From Phycisphaerales bacterium (lineage in GTDB: Bacteria > Planctomycetota > Phycisphaerae > Phycisphaerales > UBA1924), in assembly GCA_019744815.1 (NCBI GenBank), contig JAIEUA010000011.1, positions 1 to 64,000 on the forward strand: DNA of 64,000 bases. The letters run 5' to 3'. The notes under the pieces were generated by a model. The model did not search any database, was not told the DNA's origin, and worked only from the letters and a program-made list of their open reading frames with translations. Below, one piece after another: positions 26,605 through 37,506 of the stretch. Every line of letters begins with the position of its first letter. The stretch's first letter is position 1. Position numbers and translations under genes: made by a program.

Positions 26605-27357
26605 TTATCGACCAGCCTTGTTCCAACGGGCGACGAAGGCGGCGTACTGCTCGGGGGTGTCGATGCCCGGGTTGCCGGCGTCTGGGACGACGGCGACGGC
26701 GATGGAGTAGCCGTGCTCGAGCACCCGGAGCTGCTCCAGCGACTCGGCCTGCTCGGCGGGGGTGGGCGTGAGGGAGCGGTAGGTGGCCAGGAAGGAACGC
26801 CGGTAGCAATAGAGGCCGACGTGCCTCAGCGGGGCGGGCTGGCCGGGCTTCGGGTCGCGGACGAAGGGAACTCGGGACCGGCTGAAGTACAGGGCGGTGC
26901 CGTCGCGGCGGCAAACGACCTTGACGATGTTCGGGTTGTTCGGGTCGTCGGCTGGGGCCAGAGGGGCGGCGACCGTGGAGACGGCCGCGGCGGGATGGGC
27001 GGTGAGGGCCCCCACCGCGGCGTCGATGACGCCGGGCTCGATCTCGGGTTCGTCGCCCTGGACGTTGACGACGATGGTGTCGGCGGGGAGGCCAAGCAGG
27101 TCGGCGGCCTCGGCGAGGCGGCTGGTGCCGTTGGGGTGGTCGGGGGACGTCAGAACGCAGTCGATGCCGCGGGAGCGGACGGCGTCGAGGATACGGGGAT
27201 CGTCGGCGGCGACGACGACGCGGGAGAGCGAAGAGGCTTTCGCGGCGGCCTGGGCGACGTGGACGATGAGGGGCGTGCCGGTGTCGGCGGCGAGCATCTT
27301 CCCCGGGAAGCGGGTCGAGGCCATGCGAGCGGGGATGATGGCGACGATGGAGGGCAT
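26605..27357 (-). CDS. kdsB: 3-deoxy-manno-octulosonate cytidylyltransferase
   Basis: A 250-residue enzyme activating KDO as CMP-KDO for lipopolysaccharide synthesis; its presence points to an LPS-bearing outer membrane. The N-terminal IPARMASTRFPGKML is the family nucleotide-binding signature, followed by VVAADDPRI, VVNVQGDEPEI and HVGLYCYRRSFL. Length is normal. It is transcribed toward pyrG's 5' side and uses CTP as a substrate. The ATG lies just 3 bp from the palindromic element at 27361, so the promoter must lie within or beyond that repeat. Confidence 0.96.
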   Translation of the reverse strand: MPSIVAIIPARMASTRFPGKMLAADTGTPLIVHVAQAAAKASSLSRVVVAADDPRILDAVRSRGIDCVLTSPDHPNGTSRLAEAADLLGLPADTIVVNVQGDEPEIEPGVIDAAVGALTAHPAAAVSTVAAPLAPADDPNNPNIVKVVCRRDGTALYFSRSRVPFVRDPKPGQPAPLRHVGLYCYRRSFLATYRSLTPTPAEQAESLEQLRVLEHGYSIAVAVVPDAGNPGIDTPEQYAAFVARWNKAGR

Positions 27358-27360
27358 TGG

Positions 27361-27434
27361 TAGAGCCTCTCGCGTGAGCGAGAGGGTGCGGGGACGTCGT
27401 CGGAGGTAACCTCTCGCTGACGCGAGAGGCTCTA
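27361..27434. repeat. Palindromic element with two 26-bp inverted arms
   Basis: Left arm 27361-27387 (TAGAGCCTCTCGCGTGAGCG...) and right arm 27409-27434 are inverse complements with one mismatch plus one extra base, around a 21-bp spacer. It has the same design as 14161-14238 (CGTGAGCG in one arm, CGCTGACG in the other) with a different stem. It separates kdsB from the TPR gene. Confidence 0.85.
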
Positions 27435-27439
27435 GCGCG

Positions 27440-28933
27440 TTACTTCGCCCGGAGCTCTGCCACCAGCTTCTTGAGCGTCTCGCGGCGGGCCTTGATGTCC
27501 TTGTAGCCGATCGCCTGGATGAGGATCTGGCTGGCGATCTTTTCGGCTTCCTCGGCGGCGGAGAGGTCGCGGCGGGTCTCGCCGTTCACTTGCAGGGCGC
27601 AGCACAGGTCGTAGCGGATGTCGCGCTGGTCCTCGGGAGTCATGTCGGGCACTTCGAGGGCGCGACGCAGGGTCTCGACGGCTTCGTCGGCGAGGTCGCA
27701 GCGGAGGAACGAGAGTCCCAGCATGTGCAGCACACGGCCGCGGACACGAGGGTCGTTCTGGGCTTCCTGGAATTGTCCGATCGCTTCCTCGAAGTTGCCG
27801 AGCTCGAAGTAGCGGCGGCCGAGTTCGTACTTCCAGGTGAGGTCGGTCGGGTAATTCTCGACGCAGAGCTTGAGCTCCTGGACCTCGAGCTCGAGGAGCG
27901 CCTGGCGTTCGGTGTCGTAGATGCTCTTCACCGTTTCGTCGCCGGGGGCGGCCTCGAGCATCTGGCGTGCCGAGGAGACCTTGCGACGGGCCTGGCGGAT
28001 GCGGACCTCGCCGGCGTTCTGGCGGAACTTGAAGATCTTGGTGCGTTCGAAGGTCTGGAGCGAGATGGCGACGGCGCGTTCTTCGTCGCTGGGCTTGCCG
28101 CGCTCGCGGAGGGCCTTGATGAGCTTGTCGGTCGTGGGAAGGTCTTCGGGGCGGGCGGCGAACTCGGCCTCGCAGACGGCGACGTGGCGGTCCTTGGCGT
28201 CGTCGGTCTTGCTGACGCGGTCGCCTTCTTCCAGTGCCTTCTGTTTGCCGGCGTCGCGGATGTTCTGGCGGAAGCCGCCCTCGGCGCCGGTCTTCTCGTA
28301 GCCGCCCTTGGCCATGGTGGACTTGGCGGCGAGCATCTTGAGGTCGTTGCTGAGCTGACCGTCGGCGGGGTCGATCCGGCGGGCCTCTTCGCCGATGTTG
28401 AGGGCGAGGTCAGGAAGCGCCATCGCGTCGAGGGCCCGCATGAGGCGGACGAAGTTGTCCTTGCGGGGCTTGGGGTCGTTGCGGGCGGCGGCGTAGGCCC
28501 ACTCGCCGATCTTGCGGGCGGTGTCGCCGGCGTTCAGATTCACGATCGCCTCGCAGGCCTTCACCGCGGCGGCGGCGGCGGACGATTTGTCGTCGACGCT
28601 CATCGTCCAGTCGACCAGCGACAGGAGGAACTTGTTGATCTCGCCTGAGCCGGAGATGGCGGCCCGGGTCTCTTTGCTGTTGCGCTTTTTGCCTTCGGGC
28701 GAGTTCACATACTGGGCGGCGGAGGCGACGAAGCCCTCGAGGCCGCTGACCATGCGGGGGTCGAGCTGCAGGCCGCGCAGCCAGAGCTGCATGGCGTACT
28801 CGTAGTTTCCGGACTCATGCCCGACGCGGGCGTGCTGGAAGAACTTCTCGGCTTTCTCGGGCGCGTACTCGGGCTGGTTGCTGCCAGTGCCGTCTCCACC
28901 CGCGGGCTTTTTTCCGAAGAAGTTCGAGATCAT
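27440..28933 (-). CDS. Tetratricopeptide-repeat protein
   Basis: A 497-residue, wholly helical protein. TPR-like units are seen at about 25-65 (AEKFFQHARVGHESGNYEYAMQ...) and about 370-450 (WKYELGRRYFELGNFEEAIGQFQEA, then LGLSFLRCDLADEAVETLRRALE). The N-terminus MISNFFGKKPAGG is not a signal peptide, so it is probably cytoplasmic. Mid-region helices are Lys/Glu-rich. Such proteins are usually scaffolds; no specific partner is indicated. The gene ends 5 bp from the palindromic element. Confidence 0.8.
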   Translation of the reverse strand: MISNFFGKKPAGGDGTGSNQPEYAPEKAEKFFQHARVGHESGNYEYAMQLWLRGLQLDPRMVSGLEGFVASAAQYVNSPEGKKRNSKETRAAISGSGEINKFLLSLVDWTMSVDDKSSAAAAAVKACEAIVNLNAGDTARKIGEWAYAAARNDPKPRKDNFVRLMRALDAMALPDLALNIGEEARRIDPADGQLSNDLKMLAAKSTMAKGGYEKTGAEGGFRQNIRDAGKQKALEEGDRVSKTDDAKDRHVAVCEAEFAARPEDLPTTDKLIKALRERGKPSDEERAVAISLQTFERTKIFKFRQNAGEVRIRQARRKVSSARQMLEAAPGDETVKSIYDTERQALLELEVQELKLCVENYPTDLTWKYELGRRYFELGNFEEAIGQFQEAQNDPRVRGRVLHMLGLSFLRCDLADEAVETLRRALEVPDMTPEDQRDIRYDLCCALQVNGETRRDLSAAEEAEKIASQILIQAIGYKDIKARRETLKKLVAELRAK

Positions 28934-29158
28934 GGCGTTGCTGCGATCCTGAAGCGGCCGTGCCGCGAGAAGTACGGGCGTTGAAGGCTGGTCTGGGAAT
29001 GGTACGGACGAAACCCGGAGTGGATTCTACGTTCGCGACGATCGCGGAGCCGGGCGGCGGCGTTGCATCGGACCAACGCGGGTGGAAAGCGAGGATTGCC
29101 GCACGCGGAGCGGGTGATCGACTGGGCGGCGTGGCGGCGCGGACCTTACGATCGGGCG

Positions 29159-29710
29159 ATGGCGACCGATCCGACCAAGCTGAGCATCGTGACCTACCCG
29201 GAGAAGGTCCTGCGTACCCCGGGCAAGGCGGTGAAAGAGATCAACGACGAGGTCCGCGCGGTGGCGGCCCGGATGATTGAGTTGATGTATGAGGCGGAGG
29301 GGATCGGCCTGGCGGCGCCGCAGGTCGGGCTGTCGTGGCAGATGTTCGTGCTCGATGTGCCGCTGGGTGAGGGGCGGAGCCTGGCGGACGATCCGCCGAC
29401 GGCGACGGACGGGCCGCGGGTGTTCATCAACCCGAAGATCGCGAAGTTCGAGGGCCCGTCGGAGCCGTTCGAGGAGGGGTGCCTCAGCTTGCCAGACATC
29501 CGCGGCGACGTGCTGCGACCCCCGGTGGTGACGATGACGGCGACCGATGAGCACGGCAAGGCGTTCATAATCCGGGCTGGCGGCCTGCTGGCCCGCTGCC
29601 TGCAGCACGAGTTCGACCACCTTCAGGGCGTGCTCATCCTGGACAAGATGACGCAGACCGCCCGCATGAAGAACCGAACCGCGGTGCGGGACCTCGAACG
29701 CTCACGGTAA
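29159..29710 (+). CDS. def: Peptide deformylase
   Basis: A 183-residue metalloenzyme removing the formyl group from new proteins. The three motifs are GIGLAAPQ (48-55), EGCLS (106-110) and HEFDH (150-154), giving the Cys and two His metal ligands plus the catalytic Glu. Start ATG 29159: TACGAT (29147-29152) ends 6 nt upstream, indicating a leaderless mRNA. fmt follows after 30 bp, the standard def-fmt pairing. Confidence 0.97.
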   Translation: MATDPTKLSIVTYPEKVLRTPGKAVKEINDEVRAVAARMIELMYEAEGIGLAAPQVGLSWQMFVLDVPLGEGRSLADDPPTATDGPRVFINPKIAKFEGPSEPFEEGCLSLPDIRGDVLRPPVVTMTATDEHGKAFIIRAGGLLARCLQHEFDHLQGVLILDKMTQTARMKNRTAVRDLERSR

Positions 29711-29740
29711 CGTCGGCTCGCCTTTCTACTCTTCTGCCGC

Positions 29741-30721
29741 ATGGATGCACGCTTGCCACTGGTGTTCTTCGGGTCGGGCGCCTTCGGCGTGCCCTCGCTG
29801 CGACACCTGATGGCCAAGCATGACGTGCGGCTGGTTGTCACGCAGCCTGATCGGCCAGCGGGTCGGGGCGGGAAGCTGACGCCGACGCCGATCGCGGAGT
29901 TGTGCCAGACCGAGTTTCCGGGCGTTCGGGTGGTGAAGCCGGAAAAGGTGAATGAGGCGTCGGTCCGGGACGACATCCGTGCGCAGGGTGCGGCGGCGTT
30001 CGTGGTGATTGCATTCGGACAGAAGCTTGGGAAGGCGCTCCTCGACAGCGTCTTCTCGATCAACCTCCACGGCTCGATCCTGCCCCGATGGCGCGGTGCG
30101 GCCCCCATCAATGCGGCGTTGCTGGCGGGTGATCCGCAGGTCGGCAACAGCGTCATCACGCTCGCCGACAAGATGGACGCGGGGCTGGTGCTCGCGACTT
30201 CGAGCCACCCGACCAACCCTGATTGGACCACGGCGGAGTTGCACGACATCCTGAGCGCCGACGGGCCTTCGCTGATTGAGCGGGTGCTGGGCGAGCATGT
30301 GGCGGGGACGCTGAAGCCGCAGACGCAGGATGAGACGCTCGTGACGATCGCGCCGAAGATGAGCAAGGCGGATGGCTGGGTGGATTTCGAGGCGACGGCG
30401 GACGAGTGCCGCCGGCGCGTGCATGCGCTGAACCCGTGGCCGGGCGTGACCGTGCAATTCCGGGGGGAACCCTTGAAGCTCCTGCGGACGAAAGTGCTGG
30501 ATCACAAACACCAACAAGAATCGGGCACGCTGGTCGATAGCACGGCGGGCGTCGTCGCATGCGGCGGTGGTTCGGTTCCCGCTGGCTCGTTGCAGTTGAT
30601 CGAGGTGCAGCCCGCGGGGAAGCGTGCGATGGCGTGGAAGGATTTCGCGATGGGCCGCCAACCCAAGAATGGCGAGCGGCTCATCGGCGGCAAGGCGCCG
30701 GAGGGAACCGTTTCGTGCTGA
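29741..30721 (+). CDS. fmt: Methionyl-tRNA formyltransferase
   Basis: A 326-residue enzyme that formylates Met-tRNA(fMet) using 10-formyl-THF. The N-terminal domain has the start VFFGSGAFGVPSL, the substrate loop RPAGRGGKL and the catalytic set N108/H110 in INLHGSILPRWRGAAPI with the Asp in DKMDAGLV. The C-terminal OB-like tRNA domain is shorter and more divergent. The next gene starts within its last codons (GTG 30715), so the two are translationally coupled. Confidence 0.97.
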   Translation: MDARLPLVFFGSGAFGVPSLRHLMAKHDVRLVVTQPDRPAGRGGKLTPTPIAELCQTEFPGVRVVKPEKVNEASVRDDIRAQGAAAFVVIAFGQKLGKALLDSVFSINLHGSILPRWRGAAPINAALLAGDPQVGNSVITLADKMDAGLVLATSSHPTNPDWTTAELHDILSADGPSLIERVLGEHVAGTLKPQTQDETLVTIAPKMSKADGWVDFEATADECRRRVHALNPWPGVTVQFRGEPLKLLRTKVLDHKHQQESGTLVDSTAGVVACGGGSVPAGSLQLIEVQPAGKRAMAWKDFAMGRQPKNGERLIGGKAPEGTVSC

Positions 30722-31395
30722 CGTTGTGGGACCTTATCAAGCCCGCGGTCGTGCCGGTCGCCAAGTCGGCGCGCGATCTCTTCCGCGGCACAACCCCCAC
30801 CGCCCCCACCAGCTCCACACCCGACACGACCTCCATGCCGACGATCGCGCCCGCTGCCAAACTCAGTCAGACCCCCGGCCGCCGTCCGGAACGCGCTTCG
30901 GGCGTTCCCGCGGTCGATCCGCCGCTGCTTCGCTCCAAGCGCCGGAGCGAGCTCGCCACCAAGCCCCGACGCGGCGACGCCGATGTCGGGATGCAGGCGA
31001 AGTACGACGCGATCGTGCGTGAGATGCTCGTGAAGTACGGCGTGAAAGTCCGCAAGTGGCGCACGAACTCGTCGGGCGTGGCGTGGACGATAACGTACAA
31101 GGATGGCCGCGTGGTGCGGCTGCTTGAAAGCCCGCAGCCCAAGGGGCCGATGTCGATGGCGATCTTCCTGCACGAGATCGGTCATCACGCGATCGGGCTG
31201 GGGACGTATAAGCCGCGGTGTTTGGAGGAGTATCACGCGTGGGCGTTCTCCATCCGCACGATGGAAGAGCGCGGGCTGAATGTCACCGACCGCGTGCGGG
31301 ATCGGATGTTCAAGAGCCTGCGGTATGCGGTGCGGAAGGCGCGGCGGCGGGGACTGAAGGAACTGCCCGTCGAGCTGCTGCCGTACGCGGGCTGA
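30715..31395 (+). CDS. Putative zinc metallopeptidase (HExxH) coupled to fmt
   Basis: A 226-residue protein that I do not recognise by name. The start is probably GTG 30715, overlapping the fmt stop by 7 nt. The first 90 residues are Pro/Thr/Ser-rich and likely disordered. Residues 92-226 form a compact domain with FLHEIGHHAIGLG, a HExxH zinc motif (H153, E154, H157). EEYHAW 14 residues later offers a third, Glu ligand, as in gluzincins. There is no signal peptide. Activity is inferred from the motif only. The conserved coupling with def-fmt hints at a role in protein maturation or quality control. Confidence 0.6.
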   Translation: MLTLWDLIKPAVVPVAKSARDLFRGTTPTAPTSSTPDTTSMPTIAPAAKLSQTPGRRPERASGVPAVDPPLLRSKRRSELATKPRRGDADVGMQAKYDAIVREMLVKYGVKVRKWRTNSSGVAWTITYKDGRVVRLLESPQPKGPMSMAIFLHEIGHHAIGLGTYKPRCLEEYHAWAFSIRTMEERGLNVTDRVRDRMFKSLRYAVRKARRRGLKELPVELLPYAG

Positions 31396-31417
31396 TCGGA
31401 CGCCCGCAAATCAGAAA

Positions 31418-31491
<74 letters not shown>

Positions 31492-31554
31492 ACCGGTGGC
31501 ATTCTACGTTTGTTCATCACGGGTCGCGGTGGATGGCTCTCGGAGGACCGGCGG

Positions 31555-32685
31555 ATGAGCAAGCGATCGGGCGGCAGGAACAAGGCGACCCCGGCGAGCA
31601 TCCTCATCGGGTTGATCGTGCTGAGCGTGGCGTGGCTGCTCTCGCCGAAGAAGCCTGCTGGGACAACACCGACCTCGTCGCCGTCGCATGACAGTGCGGC
31701 AACCGGACGAATTCCTGCGACCTCGGGCGATGTGGCGCGGAATGAGTCGGCACCCTCTCCTTCGGCGAGCCCGCGGGAATCATCGCCCCCGGCAGCTCCG
31801 TCATCGGGCGGCTCCGCGCCAGCGGCCATCACCATCGCTTCGTGGAACATCGAGTGGCTGGGCAATCCGTCTCAGCGGAGCGGCGAGGGCAAGGGCGTGG
31901 CTCAGGACCCCGCCGAACTGGCCGAGGCGATCAAGCGGAGCGAGGCCGCGGTGGTCGCTCTCCAGGAGATCTCCCCCACCGGGACGCCGGACGCGGGTCG
32001 GAATGATGAGCCGCGGAGTCGGGAACTCGATGCGGTCGCGGCCAAGCTCGGCGGCGGCTGGCGGTATTTGCTCTTCCCGTCGCGCAGTGGCGATCAGTTC
32101 ACGGGGTTCCTGTACAACTCCGGCATCGTGTCGCTGGTCTCGGATCGCGAGGGCGATTCGTGGCGCGTGCCGGTTCCGACCCGTCGGAGTTCGCAGGGTT
32201 CGGGCCTGTGGGTGCGGCCGCCGACGGCGGTGAAGTTCAGCGCGGGGGCTGGCAAGACCGACTTCGTCCTGATCGTCGTGCACATGAAGGCGGACTTTGA
32301 TGGCGACTTTTCCAAAAACCGCGACGAAGAGGCTAAGGCGCTGGCCGCGCTGCTGCCGGACGTCCGCCGCGTGCTCAAGGACGATGACGTTGTCATCCTC
32401 GGCGACACGAACATGACCGACGACAACGAAGCCGCGGAGAGGACTTACGAAAGCGCCGGGCTTAAGGACTTGAATATCGCAAACACCGGCACGCACTGGC
32501 GGGGTGGCGGGACGGACAAGATCTTCGTTCCGCAAGCACAGCCAGAGTTTGCGGCGTCGTCGTTCCGCGTGATCAATCACGATCGGGTGCTGGGCCGCGG
32601 CATGTCTCCCGCGGCGTACAAGCGGCGTTTCTCGGATCACTACATGGTGACCACGACGGTGCGGGTGCAGGATGATGACGACTGA
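31555..32685 (+). CDS. Membrane-anchored EEP-family protein
   Basis: A 376-residue protein with an N-terminal membrane anchor or uncleaved signal (SILIGLIVLSVAWLL, about 15-30), then a Ser/Pro/Ala-rich linker to about 90, then an endonuclease/exonuclease/phosphatase domain. Domain motifs are IASWNIEWLG, VVALQEI, VHMKADFDG, ILGDTNMTDDN and SDHYMVTT. The substrate is unknown. It is a second, unrelated-looking EEP protein besides 18759-19988. Start ATG 31555 has GGAGG (31542-31546) 8 nt upstream. It converges with the AtoE-like gene with only 9 bp between. Confidence 0.85.
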   Translation: MSKRSGGRNKATPASILIGLIVLSVAWLLSPKKPAGTTPTSSPSHDSAATGRIPATSGDVARNESAPSPSASPRESSPPAAPSSGGSAPAAITIASWNIEWLGNPSQRSGEGKGVAQDPAELAEAIKRSEAAVVALQEISPTGTPDAGRNDEPRSRELDAVAAKLGGGWRYLLFPSRSGDQFTGFLYNSGIVSLVSDREGDSWRVPVPTRRSSQGSGLWVRPPTAVKFSAGAGKTDFVLIVVHMKADFDGDFSKNRDEEAKALAALLPDVRRVLKDDDVVILGDTNMTDDNEAAERTYESAGLKDLNIANTGTHWRGGGTDKIFVPQAQPEFAASSFRVINHDRVLGRGMSPAAYKRRFSDHYMVTTTVRVQDDDD

Positions 32686-32694
32686 TGCTGTCGG

Positions 32695-34122
32695 CTACAG
32701 CAGAAGCATGCCCAGAACGACCCACGCTCCGGTGAGCAGCATGACCAGGGCCGTGTAGCCGACGATGTCGCGGGCTTTGGCGCCGGTGATGGCCAGCAGC
32801 GGCACGGCCCAGAACGGCTGCAGCATGTTGGTGAGTTGATCGCCGTAGGCAACCGCCATGATGATGCGGCCGGGAGCGATGCCGTGCTCTAGTGCGGCGG
32901 TGAGTGCGACGGGTCCCTGCACCGCCCACTGAGCCCCGCCGGAGGGCACGAACATGTTGATCACGCACGCCGAGAGAAACGTGGTGAAGGGAAGGGCCGA
33001 CGGGGGGACGGCGGCGGCGAGATCGGCGAAGACGCGGATCAGGCCGCTCGCGGCGACGACGCCGATCAGGGCGGCGTAAATCGGGAACTGAACGATGATC
33101 CCGCCGCAGGCGGTCGCGGCGTCGTCCACGGCGGCGACGAACCGCCGGGTGGATCCGTGGAGAATCAGCCCGAGTACGAGCATGGCCGCGGAGATCTCGT
33201 TGAGTCCGATGGTGTTGAGCGACTTCACGCTGATGAATCGCCAGAGGCCGACGGCGAGCAGGAGTGCTAGAACGATCGGCACGAGCGGCGTGAGCTCCAG
33301 TCGATCCGGCAAAGACTGTGGCTGCGGGACAACCGCCGCAGAACCCGATTCCTCGGCAAACGCCGGGCAAGCCTGCATCGGTCCGGAGCGGGGAGCGACG
33401 AACCACACGCAGAGCGGGACGAGTACGAGCAAGCCGCCGGTGATGACCGCGTTGGAGAACGTGACGAGCGTCTGTGACAGCGGCACGCCGGCTTCGTACC
33501 CCGCCGCGGCGAGCTTGGCGACGACCTCGGGCGTCAGCGTGCGTTTGGCGCCCTCGATGCTGGTCATGGTGAGCGGGGCGGAGCCCGAGAGCCCGCCGTG
33601 CCAGACCATCAGGCCGAAGAAGCCGGACGCCACGATGATCGGGTAGTGGTGCGAGATGCCGCGGCGTTGCAGGCTCCGGCCCACCTCGCGGGCGAGCAGC
33701 GCACCGACGATCAGGCTCAAGCCCCAGTTGATCACGCCGGTGAAGCAGGAGCCGAAGGCGACGAGGGCCGCACCGCCGGCTCCGGTGGTCGGCAGGTCCG
33801 CGAGGCGTCGGATCGCAGCGTGTACCACCCTCGTGCTGGCCAGCACGTGCCCCGAGATCAGGACCATGCACATCTGCGTCGTAAACGCGAGCAAAGACCA
33901 GATGTGCGGCGTCGTGCCGTTGTCGCGGAAGGCGTCGGCCAGACGCGTGACCTTGTCGGCGAGCGACAAGGGTGCGGCACTGTTGAAGTCGCCGAAGGCG
34001 AGACCAGCGAGGCACGCGACGACGAGCAGCAGCACGGCGATCACGAACGGATCGGGAACGACGGCGCGAAAGACGCCTGTGATGAGCGAGGCAACGCGGT
34101 CGATGAGGCGGGGCTCGGGCAT
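32695..34122 (-). CDS. atoE: Short-chain fatty acid transporter, AtoE family
   Basis: A 475-residue polytopic inner-membrane protein with about 12 hydrophobic segments. It matches the AtoE short-chain fatty acid permease family through FRAVVPDPFVIAVLL, FTGVINWGLSLIVGALLARE, SGSAPLTMTS, INMFVPSGGAQWAVQGPV and YGDQLTNMLQPFWA. It probably imports acetoacetate or butyrate-type acids. The ATG shares its A with the TGA stop of the upstream gene (TGATG), so translation is coupled. No ato catabolic genes are adjacent. Confidence 0.9.
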   Translation of the reverse strand: MPEPRLIDRVASLITGVFRAVVPDPFVIAVLLLVVACLAGLAFGDFNSAAPLSLADKVTRLADAFRDNGTTPHIWSLLAFTTQMCMVLISGHVLASTRVVHAAIRRLADLPTTGAGGAALVAFGSCFTGVINWGLSLIVGALLAREVGRSLQRRGISHHYPIIVASGFFGLMVWHGGLSGSAPLTMTSIEGAKRTLTPEVVAKLAAAGYEAGVPLSQTLVTFSNAVITGGLLVLVPLCVWFVAPRSGPMQACPAFAEESGSAAVVPQPQSLPDRLELTPLVPIVLALLLAVGLWRFISVKSLNTIGLNEISAAMLVLGLILHGSTRRFVAAVDDAATACGGIIVQFPIYAALIGVVAASGLIRVFADLAAAVPPSALPFTTFLSACVINMFVPSGGAQWAVQGPVALTAALEHGIAPGRIIMAVAYGDQLTNMLQPFWAVPLLAITGAKARDIVGYTALVMLLTGAWVVLGMLLL

Positions 34123-34910
34123 CAGAGAACATTACCCCAAATCACCTCGTCTGACAGATAATCGCCGTCATGCACCCGGCCTTCAGACGTCCACCCGCAC
34201 TCGGGACATGGCCCGGCCGAGTGCGCGGCCACGGGATACTCGCAGTTTGGGCACAGCCCCAAACGCCGCCTGTTGGCAGAGCGACGTCTACGACGGATGC
34301 TTCTCAACTGCTGGCCGAGCGCAACCAGACTCCATCCCACCGCCAGAACCACGACGGCATTATGCACGAATCCCCAAGGAAGCCATCGTGTTTCACCCAT
34401 CACGCCACTTGCGAAGAGCCGCTGCTCTGTTTTGAACTCCGCGGCCCTCGGACCGGTCGCAAGGACTGGCGCGATGAGAGCAGGCAGCTGCGCGACTTGA
34501 GCGGCGCTCAACGGACCTTGTGATGACAGCCACATCCCCAGATGCTCCTCAGTCATCGCCCATGCCCCTGTCCGCCATCGCGATGCCGCGGCGTACTTCA
34601 CCGAGCGGAATGCGATTGCACCGTCCGGCAGCGGCGTTTGGTCGTCATCCCAGCGCGCCACAAGCCCTGTCCCGGGCATGCCGTAGATCGTCACCGGAAC
34701 GTACCTTGGATTCTGAGTGAAGACGTATCCAGAACCCGCGCGTGGCGCCCAGGCTGACAAGAACCAATACGACTGCTGAAAGACGCCCGACTTCACGCCC
34801 TGCATCCGCACGAAGTCCACCCAGACGGCGACGACAATCAGCAGCGGCAACGCGGGAACCGGCCACATCCGGCTCAGCAAGGCGCTTATTGCGGTCAAGC
34901 GACCACTCAT
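34122..34910 (-). CDS. Membrane protein with C-terminal zinc ribbon, unknown function
   Basis: A 262-residue protein with an N-terminal membrane helix (VPALPLLIVVAVWVDFV), a periplasmic-looking middle, a second helix near 195-215 (VHNAVVVLAVGWSLVALG), an Arg-rich cytoplasmic stretch, then a CPNC...CPEC zinc ribbon. I do not recognise the family; similar two-helix plus zinc-ribbon proteins occur in planctomycetes. Start ATG 34910 rather than TTG 34916, because TACCGT (34916-34921 on the minus strand) ends 5 nt upstream. It is coupled by a 1-nt overlap to atoE. Confidence 0.65.
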   Translation of the reverse strand: MSGRLTAISALLSRMWPVPALPLLIVVAVWVDFVRMQGVKSGVFQQSYWFLSAWAPRAGSGYVFTQNPRYVPVTIYGMPGTGLVARWDDDQTPLPDGAIAFRSVKYAAASRWRTGAWAMTEEHLGMWLSSQGPLSAAQVAQLPALIAPVLATGPRAAEFKTEQRLFASGVMGETRWLPWGFVHNAVVVLAVGWSLVALGQQLRSIRRRRRSANRRRLGLCPNCEYPVAAHSAGPCPECGWTSEGRVHDGDYLSDEVIWGNVL

Positions 34911-34958
34911 GCCCAACGGTACGCCGCAGGCGAGTTCACCACCACGAAGGCGTTGGGT

Positions 34959-37121
<2,163 letters not shown>

Positions 37122-37506
37122 GACTCGCTCCTGTCCTGCGTGCCGTCTCGTCGACGGCGTCGCTCCGGTCGATCGTGTCGACCGCGCGGAAGGAGCCAGT
37201 CTCGGCCCACGTCCGTGCGGCCGCGCTGTGCGCGTGCAAACTCTCTCACCCACCCAACCCTGCCGAACCTGCCAAGATGTCAAGGGGGCAACTGACAGAG
37301 ACCAACGCCCGAACCAAACACCGAACCTGATCGTTTATCGGCCAAAGTCCGGTCGGCACCAATGCTTTCGGGACAATCGCGGCAGAAGAACGCCATGATT
37401 TCCCCTGCCGACCTCTATACGGTTGCCCCCGGGCCGCGGATCGCGGTTTCCGGCGTCGATCGCGAACGATCGGCGAACGAAGCGTTTTCTTCAAGCCGGA
37501 GCCGGT
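37122..37506. other. Divergent intergenic region prkA/trmB
   Basis: This 385-bp gap must contain promoters for both neighbours. I see prkA's Shine-Dalgarno at its left edge and no gene, RNA or strong promoter match. An in-frame extension upstream of trmB reaches 37423 but shows no family similarity. Confidence 0.4.
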
